This document shows positions 29,309 through 40,393 of a DNA stretch of 64,000 nt, in pieces. The DNA is taken from positions 6,638,501-6,702,500 of the forward strand of contig NC_008268.1 in assembly GCF_000014565.1 (NCBI RefSeq), read 5' to 3'. Each line of letters opens with the position of its first letter. Positions within the stretch are counted from its first letter, which is position 1. The position numbers were made by a program, and so were the translations under genes. The notes beneath the pieces are model-generated. The model saw nothing but the letters and a program-made list of their open reading frames with translations, did not search any database and was not told the DNA's origin. The stretch is from Rhodococcus jostii RHA1 (GTDB taxonomy: Bacteria > Actinomycetota > Actinomycetes > Mycobacteriales > Mycobacteriaceae).

Positions 29309-29770
29309 GTGAGCGGGACCGTGGTGTTGCCGACGGCGGAGGACACCGAGCAGTTCGGCCGAGATCTGGCCCGGGGCCTCGTCGCCGGGGATCTCGTGGT
29401 CCTCGACGGACCCCTCGGTGCGGGGAAGACCGCACTGACGAAGGGGATCGGAGCCGGGCTCGGCGTGCAGGGGCGGGTGACTTCGCCCACATTCGTGATC
29501 GCGCGGGAGCACCGGGCGGGCACGCGGCCCGACGGGGGCACCCCGGTCGGGATGGTGCACGTGGACGCGTACCGACTGGGCGGAAGCGGCCCGCATGCGC
29601 TGGACGAACTCGACGCGCTCGACCTCGACACCGACCTGGCTGCAGCGGTTGTCGTCGTCGAATGGGGCGAGGGCATCGCGGAGCAGCTTGCCGATCGTCA
29701 TCTGCGGGTACGCCTGCGCCGCGAGCCGGAGACGGACGTCCGCACCGCCCACTGGGAGTGGATTTCCTGA
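29309..29770 (+). CDS. tsaE: tRNA threonylcarbamoyladenosine biosynthesis ATPase TsaE
   Basis: ATPase of the TsaBDE complex that makes t6A37 in tRNA. Walker A GPLGAGKT is at residues 34-41; TSPTFVIAREH, MVHVDAYRL and VVVVEWGEGIAE are conserved. The frame is open from 29270, but the GTG at 29309 lies eight bases after GAAGGAG and gives the family N-terminus (153 residues). tsaB, rimI and tsaD follow in order. Confidence 0.93.
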   Translation: MSGTVVLPTAEDTEQFGRDLARGLVAGDLVVLDGPLGAGKTALTKGIGAGLGVQGRVTSPTFVIAREHRAGTRPDGGTPVGMVHVDAYRLGGSGPHALDELDALDLDTDLAAAVVVVEWGEGIAEQLADRHLRVRLRREPETDVRTAHWEWIS

Positions 29771-29798
29771 CGGGTCGGGTGTCGGGAGCGGTTCTGAC

Positions 29799-30479
29799 GT
29801 GCGAGTACCCTCAGTTACCGTGCTTGTTCTCGCCATCGACACGTCCACGCCTGCCGTGACCGCCGGAGTCGTCCGGGTTTCGGCCGATTCCGCATCGGTG
29901 GAGGCGGTGGACACCCTCGCGGTGCGCGTGACGGTCAATCCGCGCGCCCACGCGGAAGTGCTCACCCCGCATATCCTGGAATGCCTCACCGAGTCGGGGC
30001 ACGTCGCCGCGGACCTCGACGCGGTGGTGGTCGGCGCCGGACCCGGGCCGTTCACCGGATTGCGCGTGGGGATGGCCACCGCCGCCGCGTTCGCCGACGC
30101 CCTCGGCATTCCGGCCCACGGCGTGTGCAGCCTCGACGCCATCGCCGCACAGGTGGACGGTGACCGGAATCTGCTCGTCGTCACGGATGCACGGCGGCGT
30201 GAGGTGTACTGGGCGCGCTATTCGGCAGGGGTGAGGGTGGAAGGTCCCGCGGTGGTGAAGCCGCGCGAACTCGAGCCGATGCCGTCCGAGGTGGTGGCGG
30301 GATCGCCGTCACACGTCGACTTCTTCGATCTGCCGGTCGAGCCCGTGGAAACACCGTCGCCCGCAGGACTGGTCGCGGTGGCCGCGGGGGCCCTGTTCAG
30401 TGATGCTGCCCCGGCGGCGCTCGTACCGCTCTACCTGCGGCGCCCGGACGCGGTCGAATTGGCGGACCGGAAGAAATGA
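29799..30479 (+). CDS. tsaB: tRNA threonylcarbamoyladenosine biosynthesis protein TsaB
   Basis: An actin-like-fold partner of TsaD. VLAIDTSTPAVTAGVV and VVGAGPGPFTGLRVGMATAAAFA are family signatures. Length is 226 residues from the GTG at 29799; a GTG at 29820 is a shorter alternative. Its stop overlaps the rimI ATG (ATGA). Confidence 0.93.
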   Translation: MRVPSVTVLVLAIDTSTPAVTAGVVRVSADSASVEAVDTLAVRVTVNPRAHAEVLTPHILECLTESGHVAADLDAVVVGAGPGPFTGLRVGMATAAAFADALGIPAHGVCSLDAIAAQVDGDRNLLVVTDARRREVYWARYSAGVRVEGPAVVKPRELEPMPSEVVAGSPSHVDFFDLPVEPVETPSPAGLVAVAAGALFSDAAPAALVPLYLRRPDAVELADRKK

Positions 30480-30955
30480 CTTTCCGCATCGAACCGATGG
30501 CGGCCGCCGACGCCGAACGGTGCGCGGAGCTCGAGACACTCCTCTTCGCCGGTGACGGACCCTGGAGTGCAGGCGCATTCAGGGCGGAACTGGCCGCCCC
30601 GCACGTGCACTACACCGTGGCGCGGGACGACACCGGCCACGTCGTCGGGTACGCCGGAATCGCCCTGCTGGGTGACGGTTCGCATCCTGAATCCGAGATC
30701 CACACGATCGGAACGGATCCGGCGTGTCAGCGGCGGGGGATCGGCGGGGCTCTCCTCGACGAACTCCTCCGAGTGGCCGACACCCGGGGTGGCCCGGTGT
30801 TCCTCGAAGTGCGCACCGACAACGACGCGGCGATCGCCCTCTACCGACGTGAAGGATTCGAGATCGTGGGAACCCGTAAGAAGTACTACCAACCGAGCGG
30901 TGCGGACGCCTTCACGATGCGTCGCCCCGGATCGGGTGAGGAGCCGGTGCAATGA
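30476..30955 (+). CDS. rimI: Ribosomal protein S18 alanine N-acetyltransferase RimI
   Basis: A 159-residue GNAT enzyme with the acetyl-CoA loop [15 protein letters not shown] and C-terminal [19 protein letters not shown]. RimI acetylates the N-terminal alanine of S18 and other proteins. It overlaps tsaB and tsaD by four bases each, the standard Tsa/RimI arrangement. Confidence 0.92.
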
Positions 30956-31989
30956 TCGTCATGGGGATCGAAAGCTCTTGTGACGAGACCGGAGTCGGCA
31001 TCGTCCGGTGGAACGGTGACGGAACGTGCGAACTCCTCGCGGACGAGGTCGCATCCAGCGTCGAAGAGCATGCACGGTACGGCGGGGTGGTGCCGGAGGT
31101 CGCGTCCCGTGCGCACCTCGAGGCGATCGTCCCGACGATGCGGCGGGCCCTCGCCGTCGCCGGGATCGCCAAGCCGGACGCTCTCGCCGTCACCATCGGA
31201 CCCGGTCTGGCCGGCGCCCTGCTCGTCGGTGTGGCGGCCGCGAAGGCCTATGCGGCGGCGTGGGACGTCCCGTTCTACGCGGTGAACCACCTCGGCGGTC
31301 ACGTCTCGGTCGACACGCTCGAACACGGACCGATGCCGCCGTGCGTGGCGCTGCTCGTGTCCGGTGGGCACACCCACCTCCTGCACGTCGAGGATCTTGC
31401 GAAGCCCATCGTCGAACTCGGCACCACCGTGGACGACGCCGCCGGCGAAGCCTTCGACAAGGTGGCCCGCCTCCTCGGCCTCGGATTCCCCGGTGGCCCC
31501 GCTCTCGACGCCGCGGCGCAGGACGGGGACCGCAACGCCATTCCCTTCCCGCGCGGTATGACCGGGCCCCGGGACGCCCGGCACGACTTCTCGTTCTCCG
31601 GGCTGAAAACGGCTGTGGCACGGTACGTGGAGTCCAAGGAGCGGGCAGGGGAGGTGTGCTCGGTGCCGGATATCGCCGCGAGCTTCCAGGAGGCCGTGGC
31701 GGACGTGCTGACGATGAAAGCGGTGCGCGCAGCCCGCGACGTCGGTGTGGACACACTGGTTCTCGGTGGCGGTGCCACGGCCAACTCCCGTATCCGCGCA
31801 CTCGCCGAGGAACGTTGCGCCGACGCCGGACTGACCCTGCGGGTACCGAAACCGCGCCTGTGCACCGACAACGGAGTGATGATCGCCTCGCTCGGCGCGC
31901 ATCTGATCGCCGGCGGCGCCGCGCCGTCCCTGCTGACCGTGGCCAGCGACCCCGGACTGTCGGTGGCGACCAGTCAGGTGTTCAGCTGA
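30952..31989 (+). CDS. tsaD: tRNA N6-adenosine threonylcarbamoyltransferase TsaD
   Basis: Transfers threonylcarbamoyl to A37 of tRNAs. The 345-residue protein has the N-terminal [15 protein letters not shown], iron-binding His in [15 protein letters not shown], and the C-terminal [10 protein letters not shown]. It overlaps rimI by four bases, and its 3' end overlaps the convergent Hsp70-like gene by eight bases. Confidence 0.96.
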
Positions 31990-33586
31990 CCGGAATCGTG
32001 ACGGTCTGCGTGGCCGGGGGAGTGAGCGCCGCACCGGGCTGAGCACCACTCGGTTGCGACGCATCGGGATTCGGAGCGACCGTGCCCGGCGCCGGGACCA
32101 TCGGGAAGAGCCCCTCGGGTGTCGCGGGTGTACTGGGTTCCGCGGGAGCGGCGGGCGTCTCCGCAGGCGGCGGTGCCGCCTCGGGAACGTCGGGTGCGGG
32201 CGCGACGGGGCTCGGTTCGTTCGGCGTGGATTCCCCCGGAACCTGCGGCCACAGCGGCGGAATCGCGGGCCACTCGATGTGCGGCCACGAGGGCTGCGAC
32301 GGGTTCGTTCCCGGCAGCGTCGGACGCGGCGGCGCCGTGGGCGTCGGCACCGGGGTGGTGGTGCGCGGTGTCGTGGTCTCGCTCGGCGAATCGGGCGTCT
32401 GCTCGGAGGTCCGGTCCGTCTGCGGTTCGGACGTGGGCGGCGCAACCTGATTCGGGTGGAACTCCGACGTCGGCGTCGGATCGTACGACGGAATCCGCGT
32501 GGCGGGAGGTTCGTCCGTTGTCGTGGTCGTGACCTGCTCGGTGGTCTGGAACATGTCGGTCCCCGCGGGGGAGACATTGGGATCCGGCGCGGGCGCGAGT
32601 TCCTTGACGCCGTACCCGAGAACGAGACCTCCGACCACGAGGGCGCCGACGAGTGCCCCCGACACCTTGGCAGTCGAACCGGGTCGGTTCGACTCGGTGG
32701 CCGGGTAGTCGCGGATGGCGGAGGAGACGGCGAGCAACGCCGCACCTTTCGCGGTCGCCGTGTCGGGTTCGGGCATCACGACGACCCGTGCAGCGAACGC
32801 GTCGGTGACGGCGGCGGTGATCGCGGGAATGTTCGCGCCACCACCGACGAGGGCCAGGGCGTCCGGTTGACGTGGGGAGTCGGCGACGGTGGCACGGATG
32901 AACTCCACCGCGACCCGGACAGTGGGTGCGGCGATCTCGTCGAACCTGGTGCGGCTGATCTCGATCGGGCGGATGCCCTGCAGGTCGATGTCGACGTGTG
33001 CGTTCGGCTCCGAGGACAACTGCTCCTTGGCGACGCGGCACCGCGCCGAGAGCAGGTCGCGGTCCAGGTGCCGAAGGGGATGCGGGGTGGAGAGGCTGCC
33101 GACGACGTGGTGGAAGACGAGGTCGTCGATTCCGGTGCCGCTCACACGGCTTGTGCGGTCGGTGTGCAGGACGGTGCCGTCGACCTGATCGACGACGGCG
33201 ACGGACAGTCCGGACTCGCCGAAGTCGACGATCGCGACTGTGGCGTGCTGGGCGACCTCGCCGGTGTGCCGTAGGTAGGTGAGCGTTGCGGCGGTCTCGG
33301 GCACGAGATGCACGCGGTGCCGCTGCCTGCTGACGGCGCTGCGGATCGAATGCGCCTGTTCCGCCGTGCGGTACGCGACGGCGAACGCGTCGGGAGTGGT
33401 GGGGTCGGCAGGGACCTGGGTGGTCATCAGCGAGATCGACGAGCGGACCAGGTCACCGAGGTCGGTGTGCGCCTGATCGGCGGACAGGTAACGGAACTCG
33501 ACGTTCTGCGAACCGTTGGAGGCCGTGGTGACGAGGGCGGAACCCACACCGGACGCACCGGTGGACATCCCCAAGGACATCCCCAT
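31982..33586 (-). CDS. Membrane-anchored Hsp70/actin-like ATPase-fold protein with Pro/Thr-rich tail
   Basis: A 534-residue protein. Residues ~1-305 follow the Hsp70/actin ATPase fold ([17 protein letters not shown] as phosphate-2-like loop; [18 protein letters not shown] as adenosine loop). A membrane helix lies near 315-335 ([19 protein letters not shown]). The remaining ~195 residues are Pro/Thr/Glu-rich and probably outside the membrane or wall-spanning. No substrate-binding domain of DnaK is present. The start is the ATG at 33586 after GAGGGGG. Similar proteins of unknown role occur in nocardioform actinobacteria. Confidence 0.78.
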
Positions 33587-33791
33587 CACACACCCCCTCA
33601 CGTTTTCGACGCGTGACCTGCCATCTCTGTCGGAACGCCCTGTTCAGCGGGGAATCCCTGCCCGTTGAATCGGCGACTGTTATCTGAACGTTACAGAAAA
33701 CAAACGGATTTCGCTTCCGACTTTCGGCCGCACAAGACGAGGATGGCGCTCGATATCCGGTCTCACCTGCACAGTTGTCCAAAGGAATCTC

Positions 33792-34328
33792 ATGCGACGC
33801 GCCAGCGATTTTCGTAACCTCACGAGACGCGAGCGCAGACGGCTTGTGCTGCGTGCACTTCTGCGCCCGCTGGTCACGGTCCTCCTGTGCCTGGTGGTCT
33901 ACTTCGCCCTGCCGTGGACCTCGTTCGGGGACATGTCGGGCGTGTTCTTCCTGGCCGGCGGTTTGCTCGTGGTCGCGGCGGTCGCGGTCTGGCAGATCCG
34001 CCGGATCGTCCAGTCCGACATACCGGCGCTCCAGGCGATCGAAGCAGTGGCCCTGATCCTGCCGATCTACCTGCTCGGGTTCGCGGCCGGCTACTGCCTG
34101 ATGTCCGAAAGTGATCCGGGTTTCTTCTCCGAACCCCTCACCCGCATGGGTGCGCTGTACTTCTCGCTCACCGTCTTCTCGACCGTCGGGTTCGGCGACA
34201 TCGCCGCGACGACCGATCCGTCACGAGCCGTCGTGAGTGTGCAGATCATCGGCAACCTGATCCTTCTCGGCGTCGGCATCCGCGCGGTCGTCGCGGCCGT
34301 CGGCTGGGCCCGCAGGCGCCGGGTCTAG
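33792..34328 (+). CDS. Two-pore-type potassium channel family protein
   Basis: A 178-residue membrane protein with four hydrophobic stretches (about 26-45, 51-70, 82-103, 146-170). The selectivity filter TVGFGD occurs in FSLTVFSTVGFGDIAATTD, between the last two helices. There is no RCK/TrkA-N regulatory domain. An AAAGGAA site precedes the ATG. The gene lies divergent from the Hsp70-like gene and converges with the phosphoesterase gene with a four-base overlap. Confidence 0.88.
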   Translation: MRRASDFRNLTRRERRRLVLRALLRPLVTVLLCLVVYFALPWTSFGDMSGVFFLAGGLLVVAAVAVWQIRRIVQSDIPALQAIEAVALILPIYLLGFAAGYCLMSESDPGFFSEPLTRMGALYFSLTVFSTVGFGDIAATTDPSRAVVSVQIIGNLILLGVGIRAVVAAVGWARRRRV

Positions 34329-36043
34329 CGACCCGACGCCAGCATCAGTTCGACGTTCCTGTCGGGTGTCCCGCCGAGCAGGTCGGGGTCGGCGTGAATG
34401 TCGTTGAACGACAACTCCCGGTACAGCGACGCCAACCCGAGCGGTGAGAGATCGGTGTGGTCGACGGCGTAGGGACTGTCGGCCTCGAACAGCGTCGTGA
34501 GCAGAGACACGGTTCCGTCGACGTTGTCGACCACCTCGATGATCCGCCCGTGCTGGGGGAAGTCGATGTGCGAGGCCGTGTTGATCTCCCAGAACGACTG
34601 CTCCGGAGTCGATCCGGGCCACGGGGTGATCCGGTTCTCGTGGGTGTGTCCGTTGACCCAGGCGAGGACGTTCGGGAATCGGTGCAGCAGATCCACCAGT
34701 CGCGAACCACGGATCCGGGGTTCCGCCGGGGCGAAGGGATCGGGGACGACGTTGTCCATGCTGCCGCTGGTGTGATGGCTGAACAGGACGAACCAGGTGT
34801 CGCTGCGTGCCTGCGTCACCGGATTGCCGGCCGTGTCGAAGTACCGGCTGCTACCGGCCACCAGAGTGTCCTCGATCCATCGGAACTGCTCCGCACCGAG
34901 CGAGCCGTCGACGAACCCCGCCCGGTTGGTGGAATCCATGCTGATGCCGACCACGCCGGGTGCGATCTCGAACGAGTAGTAGCCGATCCCGGTCTCACCG
35001 GCGTCCGGTGCGAAACCGTGGCCGACCGGTCCGGGACCGGTGTTGGCCGGGTCGAGGTGGGCGGCGATGAACTGGCGGGGCGTGAACGGGGCGCGTGAAG
35101 GGTCGGGTGTGACGACCCGCGGCGGTGTCGTGAATGCGGACAGGGCGGCGGGAATGGCGCCGGGGTCGAACCTGGTTGCGATGTCGACTGCCTTCGCCTG
35201 CTCCGGCGAGCCGGGGACCTCGAATTTCAGCGAACCGGTGTACATGGCTTCGAGCGGTGGGATACCGCTCGGGACTGTGCCTTCCACCGAGTCGTCGTGA
35301 TTGCCGAAGACGCAGTACCAGGGCGTGCGCAGGCCGGGGCTCGTGACTGGAGCGATCGCCGCGCCGAGCAGACCCGGTATCTCGGGGAACCCGGCTTTCT
35401 TGTACATGTCCTGGATGGAGGACTCCGGGTTCCAGTACAGATCCGCACCCGAGTTCTGCACGCCTTCGTAGCGGTCGGGTGCGCCCGTGTTGGGGACGAT
35501 GGTGCCGCCGTTGAGTGCGGTGAGGAACCAGCCGAGTTCGGCGAACTCCTTGTTGTCGGTGTTGTCGCCGGTACTCACGACCGCGTCGAAGGGGCGCTGG
35601 GTGTGCGGGCCGGACGCGAGCGCGTTGACGCGCGCGACCAGCGCGACGAGGCCCTGTGCGGTGAGTGTCTCGTGCGGGCGGAACGCGGAACCGGTGAAGG
35701 GGTGGACGTATTCGAACCGCATCGGGGACTGGGCGTCGACCAGGTGGACGTCCGTGAGCTGGACGAGGGAGGCGAGGGCGGTGCGCCGGTCCTCGCGCCC
35801 GCTGCGCGCCTCGGCGAGTTCGGTGCGGACGATCGTCGGCCACCCCGGTCCCGCGCCGAGCCTGCGGTAGCCGGAGCTGCCGAGGGGGACGGCCACCGCT
35901 TCGAGGGTGGTGCCGGCCTCGGACGTGGGAAGAGGCGCCGCGCCCGCGTACTGCAACCCCCACGGGCGTGCTCCGAATCCCACTGCCCCGATCGCCCCGA
36001 GTCCGGCAAATGTCAGGAATTTACGCCGATTGATGTCAGACAC
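34325..36043 (-). CDS. Tat-exported metallophosphoesterase (TIGR03767-like)
   Basis: A 572-residue calcineurin-like phosphoesterase. The twin-arginine signal NRRKFLTFAGLGAIGAVGFG is at the N-terminus. Metal-binding motifs are LVQLTDVHLVD, STGDNTDN, FGNHDDS and WVNGHTHENR. Only the GTG at 36043 keeps the signal n-region short; the frame extends up to 36136, but that would run into the CIRCE operator of groES. It acts outside the membrane on an unknown phosphate ester. Confidence 0.85.
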   Translation of the reverse strand: MSDINRRKFLTFAGLGAIGAVGFGARPWGLQYAGAAPLPTSEAGTTLEAVAVPLGSSGYRRLGAGPGWPTIVRTELAEARSGREDRRTALASLVQLTDVHLVDAQSPMRFEYVHPFTGSAFRPHETLTAQGLVALVARVNALASGPHTQRPFDAVVSTGDNTDNKEFAELGWFLTALNGGTIVPNTGAPDRYEGVQNSGADLYWNPESSIQDMYKKAGFPEIPGLLGAAIAPVTSPGLRTPWYCVFGNHDDSVEGTVPSGIPPLEAMYTGSLKFEVPGSPEQAKAVDIATRFDPGAIPAALSAFTTPPRVVTPDPSRAPFTPRQFIAAHLDPANTGPGPVGHGFAPDAGETGIGYYSFEIAPGVVGISMDSTNRAGFVDGSLGAEQFRWIEDTLVAGSSRYFDTAGNPVTQARSDTWFVLFSHHTSGSMDNVVPDPFAPAEPRIRGSRLVDLLHRFPNVLAWVNGHTHENRITPWPGSTPEQSFWEINTASHIDFPQHGRIIEVVDNVDGTVSLLTTLFEADSPYAVDHTDLSPLGLASLYRELSFNDIHADPDLLGGTPDRNVELMLASGR

Positions 36044-36115
36044 CTGAGGAACCTTAGGTGACGACCCGTGAGACAGGCCGACATTCGGCTCGGCGCGGTT
36101 TACCACCCCCTTCTC

Positions 36116-36143
36116 CTTGAGCGTTGGCACTCTCACGTATAGA
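36116..36143 (+). promoter_or_regulatory. groES-groEL1 promoter
   Basis: A TTGAGC-like -35 (36117-36122) and TATAGA -10 (36138-36143) with a 15-16-base spacer overlap the CIRCE operator, so HrcA bound at CIRCE would block RNA polymerase directly. Confidence 0.5.
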
Positions 36144-36150
36144 GTGCCAA
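36124..36150. promoter_or_regulatory. CIRCE operator (HrcA-binding inverted repeat)
   Basis: TTGGCACTC, nine bases, GAGTGCCAA: a perfect 9-base inverted repeat matching the CIRCE consensus with a G/C change at position 3. It lies 124 bases upstream of groES and indicates HrcA-mediated heat-shock repression of groES-groEL1. Confidence 0.9.
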
Positions 36151-36273
36151 GTGGCGCCGATCGAGCTCCGGCACCCGCGACGACGGGGCTGTGTGAAGTG
36201 CCGTAAACGGAACACTCAAACAGGAGTCCGGAGAAGTCTCCGGATCCGCATACCCCAAAGTGGAGGGCTCATC

Positions 36274-36573
36274 GTGGCGAGCGTCAACATCAAGCCGCTC
36301 GAGGACAAGATCCTCGTCCAGGCCAACGAGGCTGAGACGACGACTGCCTCCGGCCTGGTCATTCCCGACACGGCCAAGGAGAAGCCCCAGGAGGGCACCG
36401 TCGTCGCAGTCGGCGAAGGCCGCGTCAACGAGCAGGGCAACCGCATCCCGGTCGACGTCAAGGAGGGTGACACGGTCATCTACTCCAAGTACGGCGGAAC
36501 CGAGATCAAGTACGCCGGCCAGGAGTACCTGATCCTGTCGGCACGCGACGTGCTGGCTGTCGTCTCCAAGTAA
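36274..36573 (+). CDS. groES: Co-chaperonin GroES
   Basis: A 99-residue 10-kDa chaperonin. The start is GTG at 36274, eight bases after GGAGGG, giving [21 protein letters not shown]; the mobile loop [14 protein letters not shown] follows. groEL1 begins 93 bases downstream in the same operon under the CIRCE element. Confidence 0.96.
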   Translation: MASVNIKPLEDKILVQANEAETTTASGLVIPDTAKEKPQEGTVVAVGEGRVNEQGNRIPVDVKEGDTVIYSKYGGTEIKYAGQEYLILSARDVLAVVSK

Positions 36574-36584
36574 GCCATACGTGA

Positions 36585-38279
<1,695 letters not shown>

Positions 38280-38321
38280 GCTCTGCCGTCGCGACCGATC
38301 GGCTTCGACTGTTCGAGCGAA

Positions 38322-38358
38322 GAAACCCCCGTGCGGATCACCGCGCGGGGGTTTCTTC
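38322..38358. terminator. Terminator after groEL1
   Basis: A GC-rich stem of at least 10 base pairs (38322-38331 with 38346-38355) is followed by a short T/C tract. It separates groEL1 from the convergent anti-sigma gene and may serve both. Confidence 0.75.
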
Positions 38359-38375
38359 TGTCGGCAGGCGCCGGA

Positions 38376-39095
38376 TCAGCTCAGTTGCAGCACCGCGAAC
38401 GGTTGTGACGTCGGCTGGGGTGATCCTCCGGGCGGTTCGACGGTGACGGCCAGGTTCGACATCGACCCCACGTCGTCGAGGACGATCGTCGTGGTCGGCT
38501 GCACTTCTCCGGGGGAGAGGGTTCCGGCGGGCACCGGCGCGGCCCCGGACGCCGGCATCAGCCACAGCTGGTACACGGTGTCGGCGCTGGGCGGGGCGAC
38601 ACCGTCCAGCACGAACACCACGGCGTCCTGCGACTTCGAGTAGTTGGCGGTCGCGGACCCACCGGCCGCGATCGCACTCGTCGACGAGTGCACGTCGGAG
38701 GCGTCGAGAACCTGCTCCGCCACGGTCGGCGCCTGACCTTCCGTGAGATGCCGAACGATCACCGTTCCGCCGGCGAGCACCCCGACGGCCGCAGCGGCGG
38801 CGACGGCGACCCGCCAGCGGCGCCTGCGGGAGCGGCGTTCGGTGAGCGATGTCGGCCCGGACGCGGATTTCCTGACCTCGTCGAGGACTCGTGTCCGCAC
38901 CCGGGGCGGGGGTTCGACGGCTCCCACCGCGCTCACCACCGCGAACGCTTCGCGGATCCGCCGGACCTCGTCGGTGAACGTGGAGCGGGTGTCCTCGTCC
39001 GTGACGGCGAGATCGATGTCGAGTTCGCGGCGCTCACTGTCGTCGAGCACATCGAGTGCGTACGGGTAGGCCATGCCCACGAGTTCGTCGTTCAT
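38376..39095 (-). CDS. Anti-sigma factor, RskA/RskA-like
   Basis: A 239-residue membrane anti-sigma factor. The N-terminal cytosolic domain (1-~90; LVGMAYPYALDVLDDSERREL) has no HxxxCxxC zinc motif. One membrane helix (about 94-113) is followed by an extracellular anti-sigma-K (RskA C-terminal) domain with LPDVAPPSADTVYQLWLMPA-like features (actual: VLDGVAPPSADTVYQLWLM). It starts one base after the stop of the upstream ECF sigma gene, so it most likely inhibits that sigma factor. Confidence 0.88.
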   Translation of the reverse strand: MNDELVGMAYPYALDVLDDSERRELDIDLAVTDEDTRSTFTDEVRRIREAFAVVSAVGAVEPPPRVRTRVLDEVRKSASGPTSLTERRSRRRRWRVAVAAAAAVGVLAGGTVIVRHLTEGQAPTVAEQVLDASDVHSSTSAIAAGGSATANYSKSQDAVVFVLDGVAPPSADTVYQLWLMPASGAAPVPAGTLSPGEVQPTTTIVLDDVGSMSNLAVTVEPPGGSPQPTSQPFAVLQLS

Positions 39096-39096
39096 G

Positions 39097-39780
39097 TCAC
39101 AGACCTCCCAGGCACCCGCGAAGTCGCGTCAGTCCGTCACGGATGCGCGTCTTCACCGTGGACAGGGCGACCCCCAGTTGGGAGGCGACCTCTCGGTAGG
39201 TGCGGCCGTCGTAGTACGCCATCGCGACGGACTCACGTTGCGTGTCCGTGAGCGAGTCCAGGCAGGCGAGCACCGATTGATGCTCGAGCCGGCGGGTCAC
39301 CTCCTCGGTGACGTGGTCGAACGGCCCGGCGATGTTGGTGGTCTCGTAGAGCGCCTCGCGGTCGGTGCCCGCCTGCTCCGACCGCACGCGGTCGACCGCC
39401 CGGCGGTGCGCGAGCGTCATCAGCCAGGACAGTACGGAGCCGCGGGCCGGATCGAAGTTCGATGCGGTGCGCCACGCCTGGAGGAAGACCTCCTGCGTCG
39501 TCTCCTCCGCGTACCCGGGGTCGCGTAGGACCCGCAGAACCATGCCGTGTACTCGGGCGCTCGTCCGGTCGTAGAGTTCGGCGAACGCGTCGGCGTCCCC
39601 GTTCGCGACGCGGGCCATGGTGTCGTGGAGTTCGGTGGATTCGGTGGATTCGGTGGTTCGGGCCCTGTGTGCGCCGGCTGCATCCGCCGAGCACACGTCT
39701 TCCGCTGGAGTGTTGCCCTCGGGGTTCGTCACCGGAAGTCGTCTCGCTTCATCGAGAACCACGGTAGCGTGCACATCCAC
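39097..39780 (-). CDS. ECF RNA polymerase sigma factor, SigK-like
   Basis: A 227-residue ECF sigma factor. Region 2 (about 65-130: AFAELYDRTSARVHGMVLRVL, TTQEVFLQAWRTASNFDPARG, AHRRAVDRVRSEQAG) and region 4 (about 165-215: LTDTQRESVAMAYYDGRTYREVA, GVALSTVKTRIRDGL) are complete. The GTG at 39780 follows GGAGGAG. The first ~50 residues are extra, including an ESTEST repeat. The resemblance to SigK is clear, but orthology to mycobacterial SigK is not proven. Confidence 0.88.
   Translation of the reverse strand: MDVHATVVLDEARRLPVTNPEGNTPAEDVCSADAAGAHRARTTESTESTELHDTMARVANGDADAFAELYDRTSARVHGMVLRVLRDPGYAEETTQEVFLQAWRTASNFDPARGSVLSWLMTLAHRRAVDRVRSEQAGTDREALYETTNIAGPFDHVTEEVTRRLEHQSVLACLDSLTDTQRESVAMAYYDGRTYREVASQLGVALSTVKTRIRDGLTRLRGCLGGL
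39631..39657. repeat. Tandem 9-bp repeat inside the ECF sigma gene
   Basis: Three consecutive copies of TTCGGTGGA (the last ends in T) encode Thr-Glu-Ser repeats in the N-terminal extension of the sigma factor. Copy-number slippage would stay in frame. Confidence 0.8.
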
Positions 39781-39903
39781 TCATCTCCTCCAGCCGGTAG
39801 GCATTCGGAGACCGCGTCGCGGTGGATGGGTGTCGAGGGTGTCGATGTGACGCGGGGAACCCCCGTGCGGCGACGAGGGTTCCCGGTGAGTGTGGTCGAG
39901 CGG

Positions 39904-40197
39904 TCAGACGGCTATCCGGCCGCGTCTGTGCCGGGCGTGCATTTCGCGTTCCGTCTCGGACATTCCGCCCCAGATCCCGTACGGCTCGGACACGCTCAGC
40001 GCGTGATTGCGGCACTGGGCGAGGACCGGGCAGCGTCGGCACATTTCCTTGGCGCGGGTCTCCCGCTGCGCGCGCGCCCGGCCACGCTCTCCGTCGGGAT
40101 GGAAGAACATCGAGGAGTCGACCCCGCGGCACAGGCCGTGCATCTGCCAATCCCAGATATCGGCGTTCGGGCCGGGCAGGTGGTTGGGTGCAGGCAT
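39904..40197 (-). CDS. whiB3: WhiB-family iron-sulfur regulator WhiB3
   Basis: A 97-residue protein beginning MPAPNHLPGPNADIWDWQ, the WhiB3 N-terminal signature. The [4Fe-4S] ligands are Cys23, Cys53, Cys56 and Cys62, and the beta-turn GIWGG is at 74-78, followed by a basic C-terminus for DNA binding. WhiB3 responds to redox state and binds the primary sigma factor in mycobacteria. AAGGAG precedes the ATG. The groEL1 neighbourhood matches M. tuberculosis. Confidence 0.95.
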   Translation of the reverse strand: MPAPNHLPGPNADIWDWQMHGLCRGVDSSMFFHPDGERGRARAQRETRAKEMCRRCPVLAQCRNHALSVSEPYGIWGGMSETEREMHARHRRGRIAV

Positions 40198-40393
40198 GTG
40201 GACTCCTTAGCTGCAAGCTCGCCTCGGGCGACGAGCGGACCGTAGGCTCGTAGGTACGTTCAAGCCACTAATCATTCACGTCGCTAACCGTAGAGTCGGT
40301 TGTGAAATCGCGTCAATAGTTGTTCACAGTGGCGATTTACATATCCCACGAGCTGAAAGTTAACCTGGAAAATATTTACTTTCCCGCGGTTCC

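Noticed and set aside
30886..32745. 619-codon minus-strand frame spanning tsaD and the Hsp70-like gene
   Set aside because: It is antisense to tsaD and out of frame with the Hsp70-like gene; Arg-rich low-complexity translation.
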